Positions 1 to 5,716 of a stretch of DNA of 6,516 bases are shown in pieces (the stretch's first letter is position 1; every line of letters begins with the position of its first letter). This stretch comes from Caldifarciminota bacterium (GTDB taxonomy: Bacteria; Hydrothermota; Tepidihabitantia; B3-TA06). The notes beneath the pieces were generated by a model, which was given only the letters and a program-made list of their open reading frames with translations, searched no databases and had not been told where the DNA came from. Location: NCBI GenBank assembly GCA_014729665.1, contig WJJO01000143.1:1-6516 (forward strand). Reading direction: 5' to 3'. A program made the translations under genes and the position numbers.

Positions 1-2097
1 AGGCAGCAGTTGTCCTGGGTCGGCTGGGCCTATAACCAGGATTGGTGGGCCCAAAGCGACACCTTGAAGGACACATTAATCGATATCGACGGGGATACGG
101 TAATCGTAGATTCCTTCTTCGGAAGGCTTTACAACCCGGATTCGATGTCTTTCCATATACCTTCTTCGGACGTATACGCCTTTATCGATGCTGACGAAGA
201 CACCATCGATATCTACGAGTACTATTCCGGCCTTTTCCCGGATATGAGTTCCGAAGAGATAGATACCGATTCCCTGATATGGCTCTACTACAACGAGTTT
301 GTAGCCCAGAGGGGTTACTACGTCGAAGGCGATAAGACATTCAGTTGGAACAGTGCCGAGGACGCCCTGGAAGGCTTGAACGAGCGCTGGTACGAGGTCA
401 ACGAGTGGAGAGCCGCCAGGGAGATTTCCGGAATTGACACATTAGCAACCTCCGATACTATGATAATCGATACTTCCTACGATACGGTAGGAATCTACTA
501 CCACCTTTTCGACTACGACAGGTACAGGAAATGGTACACCGATTGGCGCGACTGGGATTCGGTAATATACGAAATCGGCCCGGCCGGCGATACCCTCGAT
601 TCAACCGAGGTCGAGTATCCTTATCTGGACAGCCTTGAGGGTTCGGGCAATATGTATTACTGCCGATACAACAGAGATCCGCAGTTCGGACGCTTTGCCT
701 ATTACTTCCCTCCTTACTGGTGGGAACGCAACACCACCAAGTATCAGGCCGATGCCTGGTTAACCTGGTTCCCGGATACTACCAATAAGATAAAGATAGG
801 TATAAGCGGAACCTACAACGACCTGGTGCTTCAAAGTATCCAGTTCACGAATGAGAATCCGTATTCGGACGAATACCATGTCAATCCCATCAACTTCGCC
901 GCTTACTTCTCTGACGAGATCGACTATCAGGACCTTAATATAGATGCGGGTCTCAGGTTCGACTACTTTGATCCCGCCGCTGAACACTTCGTCGATCCTG
1001 ACAGCATCGATTTAGGCAAGGAACCTGCGAAGCCTAAGCTTCAATTCAGCCCGAGGCTTTCTATATCCTTTGCAGTGGGAGAAAAGTCGGTTATGTACGC
1101 TTCCTACGGACACTTCTTCCAGCCGGTTGAACTAGGTGAGCTTTACCAGAATCTTGAAGGAGACATTACAACCGGCGTACCCCTGCTGGGCAACCCGAAC
1201 CTGCCGCCTCTGCGGACAACATCCTACGAGGTTGGATACGAACAGGTACTCGACGATGAAAACAGTGTCGCGCTTTCGGTAAAGGCCTACTACAGGGATC
1301 AGGAAAACCTATTGGCAACAAGACAGGTAACCACCATCTATAAGCGAAAGCTAGCCCAGTATACCGTATACCAGCTGGAGGATTTCGCGAAGATTAAGGG
1401 TGTGGATATAAGACTTACACGTCGTCCCATGCCCCTTTCGTTCTTCTCCGGTTCGGTGGTTTACTCCTTCATGGATGCCAAGGGTACCGGTTCTTCAGGT
1501 CGGGAGTTCTATTATCGTTATCGCGGTTCAAGCCTTGAGCCCCCCAAACACGAATACCCGCTGGAATTCGATATCCCTCACTCTATCAAGGCAAATGCTA
1601 ACTTTTATCTCCCGCCCTCGGATTCCACCTTCTGGACAAAGCTTATCGGAGACCTCAACCTTAATGTCATGTTCAGCGCTCAATCGGGCCGTCCCTACTG
1701 GGCAACCGATTCCAAGGGTCAGGCGGTGCCCCTGGGTACCCGCAGGACACCACCAACCAAATCGGTTGACGTTAAGCTGGAAAAATGGTTCGGAATGGGT
1801 AAAAAGAAAGACGATACACCCAGAAAGGCTAAGGTTGGGTTCTTCTTCGATGTCAGTAACGTCTTCGACTGGGAAAACGTAAGTTCGGTATACTCAAATA
1901 CTGGCCTGCCGGGCGATCCCGGAGGGGATCCGGTTTATGAACCGGCCTTGTACCGCGATCCCGGTCAGGATGGATACCATCTTTCTTATCAGGAATGGCA
2001 GGACGATTTGGCCGACTGGGAAAGATACTATGGACAGAATCCTGGCAATTATATGGAGCCCCGCATCTTGCGTTTCGGTCTCCGTGTAACTTTCTAG
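1..2097 (+). CDS. TonB-dependent outer-membrane receptor, C-terminal beta-barrel part (5' truncated by window edge)
   Basis: The frame is open from the first base to TAG at 2095-2097 (698 codons), so the gene begins upstream. The signal peptide, carboxypeptidase-like domain, TonB box and plug expected in this family lie outside the window, and the in-frame TTG at 10 is not a credible start. Barrel hallmarks are clear: alternating amphipathic strands, a GLRFDYFDP strand-turn (about codons 315-323), SPRLSISFAV then YASYGHFFQP (codons 350-375), LGNPNLPPLRTTSYEVGYE, FSAQSGRPYWATD (from about codon 557) and the closing strand RFGLRVTF, ending in the aromatic residue that Bam recognises. The family imports scarce ligands such as siderophores, cobalamin, glycans or peptides using TonB-ExbBD energy; the ligand here cannot be inferred. 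Codons 19-226 form an unusual acidic aromatic segment (separate entry). The next gene starts 14 nt downstream. The family assignment is firm; the exact subfamily is not. Confidence 0.9.
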   Translation, partial: RQQLSWVGWAYNQDWWAQSDTLKDTLIDIDGDTVIVDSFFGRLYNPDSMSFHIPSSDVYAFIDADEDTIDIYEYYSGLFPDMSSEEIDTDSLIWLYYNEFVAQRGYYVEGDKTFSWNSAEDALEGLNERWYEVNEWRAAREISGIDTLATSDTMIIDTSYDTVGIYYHLFDYDRYRKWYTDWRDWDSVIYEIGPAGDTLDSTEVEYPYLDSLEGSGNMYYCRYNRDPQFGRFAYYFPPYWWERNTTKYQADAWLTWFPDTTNKIKIGISGTYNDLVLQSIQFTNENPYSDEYHVNPINFAAYFSDEIDYQDLNIDAGLRFDYFDPAAEHFVDPDSIDLGKEPAKPKLQFSPRLSISFAVGEKSVMYASYGHFFQPVELGELYQNLEGDITTGVPLLGNPNLPPLRTTSYEVGYEQVLDDENSVALSVKAYYRDQENLLATRQVTTIYKRKLAQYTVYQLEDFAKIKGVDIRLTRRPMPLSFFSGSVVYSFMDAKGTGSSGREFYYRYRGSSLEPPKHEYPLEFDIPHSIKANANFYLPPSDSTFWTKLIGDLNLNVMFSAQSGRPYWATDSKGQAVPLGTRRTPPTKSVDVKLEKWFGMGKKKDDTPRKAKVGFFFDVSNVFDWENVSSVYSNTGLPGDPGGDPVYEPALYRDPGQDGYHLSYQEWQDDLADWERYYGQNPGNYMEPRILRFGLRVTF
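55..678 (+). other. Acidic, Tyr/Trp-rich insertion-like segment in the receptor barrel
   Basis: Window codons 19-226 of the receptor. A hand count gives about 30 Asp and 16 Glu against about 13 Lys/Arg, plus about 22 Tyr and 7 Trp in 208 residues. Sixteen of the 30 Asp are followed by Thr or Ser. Acid clusters include DIDGDTVIVD (codons 28-37) and DADEDTIDIYE (codons 63-73). These resemble metal-binding loops but do not fit the EF-hand spacing, because Gly is at the wrong position and the final Glu is missing. Ordinary barrel sequence resumes at about codon 227 (DPQFGRFAYYF, then WERNTTKYQADAWLTW). Such a long polar stretch is most likely a large extracellular loop, possibly with its own fold. 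That placement is inferred from barrel topology. Confidence 0.55.
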
Positions 2098-2103
2098 GGC
2101 GTT

Positions 2104-2109
2104 AGGAGG
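2104..2109 (+). promoter_or_regulatory. Ribosome binding site AGGAGG that decides the start of the second gene
   Basis: A perfect Shine-Dalgarno core lies 7 nt after the receptor stop codon. Two adjacent ATG codons follow at 2112 and 2115, and a third at 2121. Spacing from the AGGAGG is 2, 5 and 11 nt respectively. Five nt is within the usual range and 2 nt is too tight, so 2115 is the preferred start. The short gap with no hairpin supports co-transcription and probable translational coupling. Confidence 0.8.
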
Positions 2110-2114
2110 CAATG

Positions 2115-5100
2115 ATGAAAATGAACAAGATATTCCTGGCTTTGGCGGTTCTTTCGCTACTCGCTTCTCCGCTTGGAGCGGTGATGAACGATGCCTTCGG
2201 CCTGGATTACGTCCAACAACCCGGGGTTCGTCTGCTGACCGAGGTTACCGATGAACCCGCCTGGTTCTGGATGATATGGTTTGCCGGGGCGGGCAACATC
2301 TCGGACATAACCATAAGCAATACCCTTCAGGGCGGTTACTTCAAGCGACATCCGGTAGACGAACACGAATTCCGGGGTCAGCTTTACACCCATAACGGAT
2401 ACGGTGACAACTTCGAGTTTCCCGCGGGATCGGAGCAGTTCTACGGCTGGGCGTTCGGCATATGGGTAGGCAGCAACTACCCCGCACAGATCGGCGGGGG
2501 CGGTTCCGGCAGGAAACCCAACGTCTCCAAGTGCGCTTTCAACTCCGATTTGGGTGCCATGGCAGCTCCCGAGATGAGCAGTGCCGGAACAATGCAGGAT
2601 ATCAGTCAGCTCGGCATGTACTTCAGCGACATGACTATCCCGGAAATATCCGGTTTCGAAGGCGTGGGCGATTTCCTTTTCGCCCAGGGCGGAGCTACAC
2701 CCCTGGAGTACCAGACACTGTGGCCGTTTACCGATACGATGATTAATGAGAAGAGACGAGCTATCGATATGCCCGAGGTAGATCCCGAAAACGGGGATAT
2801 AATCAGTAAACAGGACACCTATGCTTGTGGAGGAGACTGGATTCCGGCCAAGGATGCCGCCGCAATCTGGATCCGGCAGCTGGGTCCCTACGACGTCTGG
2901 GGCCAGGGCATCAGGATAGAACAACGAACCTACTCGTGGGACTACGACTACAACAAGGATTACGTCTACTTCAACTACAAGATACGAAACATGAACGACT
3001 TTACCCTCGATTCGGTGTACCTCTCATGGTTCATGGATAACGATATCGGAAGCGGCGGAGCAAGCGCAGGTGACGACGGTTCGTGGGACGACCTTATCGG
3101 TTTCGACCAGGAACTTAACATGGGCTACACCTACGACGCCGGCGGTTCCGAGTCGGGTTGGATCACAGCTGCTGGATACATCGGATGTATCTTCCTCGAA
3201 ACCCCTGAGGACATAGGACTCACCGGATTCGAGACCTGGCAGAACGGCTTCGAGATAGATAGGGACGGAACCGACAGCTTGAAGTATGCATACATGACTT
3301 CTACCGACTTCGTGACCTGGGAAAATCCCAACGATGTCAGGATGCTGATGAACTGCGGACCTATCGACGAGTTGGCTCCGGGTGAGGAGGTGGAGATAAC
3401 CATTGCCGTCGCCTGCGCCTACTCCCTGGATGAGTTGAGAGAGAAGGCTGAGGCCGCAAGGATTCAGTTCGAGAACGGCTACTTCGGCTACTCTCCTCCT
3501 CCCAATCCGGCCCTCTCGGTCGTCGCAGGCGACAGTGTCGTTTATCTCAACTGGAGCAGTGATCCCGAGGATTATGTCGACCCGATGAGCGGAGAGAAAA
3601 CCTTCGAGGGTTACCGCGTCTACAAGAGCCTTTCAGGTATCTCGGGAACCTGGGACTTGCTAGCGGAATACGATCTTCAAGGTTCCTATAACCCCGATAC
3701 GGTTGTAACCGAGCATACGGTTGGACCGACAAAATCGACCATCGAATTTGTAGGTTTCCATTCCCTTCCTCTATTAAGGGGCGACAAGAGCGCAATCGGG
3801 TATTCTGATAATACCTACACCATTACCTTTGAAGATACCATGTATTACCGGGTCTACGACGTAGGCAATCAGGAGCTGCTTACCTACAACAACAATGCCC
3901 TCGAAGAGGGCGGTTACTGCGTTCTTACCAGCAGGAACGGCACTCCAGAGGAACTCGATGCCGCCGAGAAGGCCGAGGGCGAGGTTACGTTTTCCGGCTC
4001 TGATGGAACCGAAATTCCTGAAGGAACTGTAGTTGCAACCGATGTGGACGACCCTATCTTCGGTTACGTTGAATTCAAGACAACCGAAGATGGATCGATA
4101 GGTTCTGAGGGCAGCTTAACCCTCGATGTCGAGGCGGTTCTTGCGGGTGCTTCGGGCAACGTTTATGCCGGAGCCGTGACTACGCTGGTAGATGATACGA
4201 TATCGGGTGTAACCTCGGTTACAAACGCTAACGCAATAAAGGACGGCAAGGACGGTCAAACCCAGTATCCTTATGAAAGCGGCGATATCATCTTTATCGA
4301 CGGCGCCCAGGTAGTGATCGAGGACGGTGATCCTGCACAAGCCGAACAGGGCGACATACTTGAGCCCAGGGCAGGCGAGCATTTTACTGTCAAGACCTTT
4401 TCCGAAGAACAGTTGGGCGGTCAGGAAGGTATCCGTCACTTCTACATAGACGACGAGGTCAAAAACGGCCAGATCTACTACTACTCGGTAACCTCCTACT
4501 CCAGAGCTCAGCCCACAGAAGACGTCGGTTCGCTCGAAGGCGGCCTGAGCGGGAAAAGCTACTGGGCGGTTCCCCGCAGCAATCCCATGGGCTGGCAGGA
4601 GGCCGTGACTACACCTGCGGAGCGTATCTCGGGTTCGGGCACCGCACTCGTCGAGGTCGAGGTGGTCTCACCCGAGGAGGTAACAGGAGATACCTATCAG
4701 GTCGGGTTCAAGGAAGACCCTGAAACCGAAACAATCAGGCTGGCATACTTCGAAGATGAAACCGCGGATTCATTGATTCTCGACGATTTCAGATACCGTT
4801 CCGGTGAGTTCAGCGGGCCTGTACTGGACGGTGTATTCATAAGGGTTGCAGGGGTTTCCATGGATACCCTGGATACCGAAGAGCTGATAGATTCACTAAA
4901 GACCGAGTGGTTAGAAAAGGACACCGCCAACGATCCAACCGATATGGATTTCCAGGTCGAATGGACCGGGAATACCGCAGGTGAACCGATAACCGTTTTG
5001 AAGGACTATCTGGTCGAGATCGTGGAACACAATACCGACAGAGCCGGAAGGGATTGTCATATAGCCGTATCGCTCTACGACGACCCCTCTCAAGAGGTCG

Positions 5101-5705
5101 ATATCTTCTGGGCCGATCCTGAGACCGCTCTGATCAAGAACGGCAGCTCCTTCCAGATTTACGATGAAGGCGTTACCAAGCTTACGGTATATTTCATCGA
5201 TACCGTATTCGTTGTAGATACCAGCGTTATCGACAACGACACGATTATCGACACGACAAGAAAGGCCATTACCCCTAAGCCGGGGGAGAAGTTCCTGATA
5301 AAGACCCTTCCATCCACCACCCCACAGGACATCTTCCGTTACACTACAGGCACCAGCCTTGTAGACGCCGACGATACTACTCGAACCCTGAAAGACATCA
5401 GGGTCGTTCCCAACCCCTACTACATACGCGCTCCATGGGATCTTAGTCAATACACCAGGCGCGTTATGTTCCAATACCTGCCCACCAATTGCACCATTCG
5501 AGTGTTCAACACCGCCGGATTGCTCATAAGGACGATTGAGCACGAAGGGGAAGGAGAAGAAGGCTTACTTGACGGCAACGCAGGTTCCGAACCTTGGGAC
5601 CTGCTTACCGACGAGGGCCTTGACTGTACGAGTGGGTTATACATCTGGCAGGTAGAAACCGAGGATGGCGATAAAGCCTGGGGCAAATTCGCCATCGTAA
5701 GGTAA
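2115..5705 (+). CDS. Large secreted multidomain protein with split FnIII-like domain, Baseplate_J-like module and C-terminal sorting (FlgD Ig-like/T9SS type A) domain
   Basis: Complete gene; residues here are numbered from the ATG at 2112, although 2115 is the preferred start. A Sec signal peptide (basic start, hydrophobic core, LGA before residue 24) has no lipobox Cys. Residues about 24-455 form a beta-rich domain seen in large secreted proteins of FCB-type phyla, with RTYSWDYDY (272-280), an Asp-rich stretch (309-332), and MGYTYDAGG. A PPPNP linker (462-466) leads to an FnIII-like domain: strands around VVYLNW (476-481) and EGYRVYKS (499-506), with the apparent last strands at NGQIYYYSVTSYS (785-797). 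A Baseplate_J-like module lies between (about 622-716). Residues about 820-1070 are a further beta region (VEVVSPEEVTGDTY, then PKPGEKFLIKT). The end (1093-1197) is a typical sorting-type domain: VVPNPYY, CTIRVFNTAGLLIRTI, SGLYIW, GKFAIVR. The role is probably surface-exposed binding or structure; no catalytic motif was recognised. It is flanked closely by an importer and a PorV-like barrel. Confidence 0.85.
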   Translation: MKMNKIFLALAVLSLLASPLGAVMNDAFGLDYVQQPGVRLLTEVTDEPAWFWMIWFAGAGNISDITISNTLQGGYFKRHPVDEHEFRGQLYTHNGYGDNFEFPAGSEQFYGWAFGIWVGSNYPAQIGGGGSGRKPNVSKCAFNSDLGAMAAPEMSSAGTMQDISQLGMYFSDMTIPEISGFEGVGDFLFAQGGATPLEYQTLWPFTDTMINEKRRAIDMPEVDPENGDIISKQDTYACGGDWIPAKDAAAIWIRQLGPYDVWGQGIRIEQRTYSWDYDYNKDYVYFNYKIRNMNDFTLDSVYLSWFMDNDIGSGGASAGDDGSWDDLIGFDQELNMGYTYDAGGSESGWITAAGYIGCIFLETPEDIGLTGFETWQNGFEIDRDGTDSLKYAYMTSTDFVTWENPNDVRMLMNCGPIDELAPGEEVEITIAVACAYSLDELREKAEAARIQFENGYFGYSPPPNPALSVVAGDSVVYLNWSSDPEDYVDPMSGEKTFEGYRVYKSLSGISGTWDLLAEYDLQGSYNPDTVVTEHTVGPTKSTIEFVGFHSLPLLRGDKSAIGYSDNTYTITFEDTMYYRVYDVGNQELLTYNNNALEEGGYCVLTSRNGTPEELDAAEKAEGEVTFSGSDGTEIPEGTVVATDVDDPIFGYVEFKTTEDGSIGSEGSLTLDVEAVLAGASGNVYAGAVTTLVDDTISGVTSVTNANAIKDGKDGQTQYPYESGDIIFIDGAQVVIEDGDPAQAEQGDILEPRAGEHFTVKTFSEEQLGGQEGIRHFYIDDEVKNGQIYYYSVTSYSRAQPTEDVGSLEGGLSGKSYWAVPRSNPMGWQEAVTTPAERISGSGTALVEVEVVSPEEVTGDTYQVGFKEDPETETIRLAYFEDETADSLILDDFRYRSGEFSGPVLDGVFIRVAGVSMDTLDTEELIDSLKTEWLEKDTANDPTDMDFQVEWTGNTAGEPITVLKDYLVEIVEHNTDRAGRDCHIAVSLYDDPSQEVDIFWADPETALIKNGSSFQIYDEGVTKLTVYFIDTVFVVDTSVIDNDTIIDTTRKAITPKPGEKFLIKTLPSTTPQDIFRYTTGTSLVDADDTTRTLKDIRVVPNPYYIRAPWDLSQYTRRVMFQYLPTNCTIRVFNTAGLLIRTIEHEGEGEEGLLDGNAGSEPWDLLTDEGLDCTSGLYIWQVETEDGDKAWGKFAIVR
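3504..4502 (+). other. Fibronectin type III-like domain interrupted by a large insertion (protein domain)
   Basis: Residues about 465-797 of the second gene. After the proline linker, the sequence VVYLNW and then EGYRVYKSLSG reads like FnIII strands B and C, with the conserved Trp (W481) and Tyr (Y501/Y504). The expected final strands, V-x-NGQIYYYSVTSYS (783-797), match the usual end of such domains in related secreted proteins but occur about 275 residues later than normal. The intervening sequence includes another short strand pair (YTITFEDTMYYRVYD, 569-583), a Gly/Ala-rich Baseplate_J-like module and an IFIDGAQVVIEDG stretch. That the two ends form one fold is inference; they could instead belong to two separate domains. 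Confidence 0.5.
3975..4259 (+). other. Baseplate_J-like module (protein domain) inside the secreted protein
   Basis: Residues about 622-716 of the second gene. They show, in order, GEVTFSGSDGT (623-633), IPEGTVVAT (635-643), FKTTEDGSI (655-663), VEAVLAGASGNVYAG (673-687), AVTTLV (688-693) and GVTSVTNANA (699-708). From memory of the family, this order and wording match the N-terminal part of phage Baseplate_J/gp47-like proteins (VTF-x-G, GT-x-IP-x-GT, TTED, AG-x-x-GNV-x-AG, GVTSVTN). Related modules also occur in some long bacterial surface proteins. A KDGKDG direct repeat closes the module. No other phage gene is nearby, so this is most likely a borrowed beta-structural module and not a prophage remnant. 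Confidence 0.65.
5388..5702 (+). other. C-terminal sorting-type domain (FlgD Ig-like / T9SS type A-like)
   Basis: Residues about 1093-1197 of the second gene. The order is IRVVPNPYY (1096-1104), an RRVMFQYLP strand, CTIRVFNTAGLLIRTI, a Gly/Glu-rich hinge (EGEGEEG), PWDLLTDEG, SGLYIWQVE and the terminal GKFAIVR. This is the standard seven-stranded layout of C-terminal domains that direct proteins through the type IX system or a related route, and which also resembles the FlgD Ig-like fold. In Bacteroidetes such domains are recognised by PorV and removed by PorU on export. Whether this organism has a working type IX system cannot be seen here. Confidence 0.8.
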
Positions 5706-5711
5706 AGGAGG
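5706..5711 (+). promoter_or_regulatory. Ribosome binding site AGGAGG that decides the start of the third gene
   Basis: A perfect Shine-Dalgarno core begins at the base right after the TAA of the preceding gene (5703-5705). ATG codons follow at 5714 (2 nt spacing) and 5717 (5 nt spacing); the second is favoured. A ribosome terminating on the upstream gene would sit over this site, which suggests translational coupling. Confidence 0.8.
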
Positions 5712-5716
5712 AAATG

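Noticed and set aside
55..678. EF-hand or dockerin calcium loops in the receptor acidic segment
   Set aside because: DIDGDTVIVD and DADEDTIDIYE have the first three acidic positions but lack the Gly at position 6 and the Glu/Asp at position 12, so the canonical loop is not supported.
1475..1882. 135-codon open frame on the + strand in another frame
   Set aside because: It overlaps conserved barrel strands of the receptor in a different frame. Its Ser/Pro/Arg-rich composition is typical of an out-of-frame reading.
2098..2111. Terminator or promoter between genes
   Set aside because: The 14 nt and 8 nt gaps contain only the ribosome binding sites; there is no inverted repeat, T-run or room for a promoter.
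2157..2924. 255-codon open frame on the - strand
   Set aside because: It lies wholly inside the strongly supported secreted-protein gene, shows no recognisable domain, and has no ribosome site or independent spacing. It is a shadow of codon bias in the + strand gene.
3975..4259. Prophage or tail-island remnant
   Set aside because: The phage-like module is in frame within a continuous secreted protein, and no other tail, capsid or lysis gene is present in the window.
4239..4259. Short DNA direct repeats (KDGKDG here, also VEVEV near 4648 and EGEGEEG near 5545)
   Set aside because: They are two-unit repeats explained by low-complexity protein sequence, with no sign of a functional DNA repeat.
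4911..5543. 210-codon open frame on the - strand
   Set aside because: Antisense to the 3' end of the secreted-protein gene, including its clear C-terminal domain; no domain content of its own.
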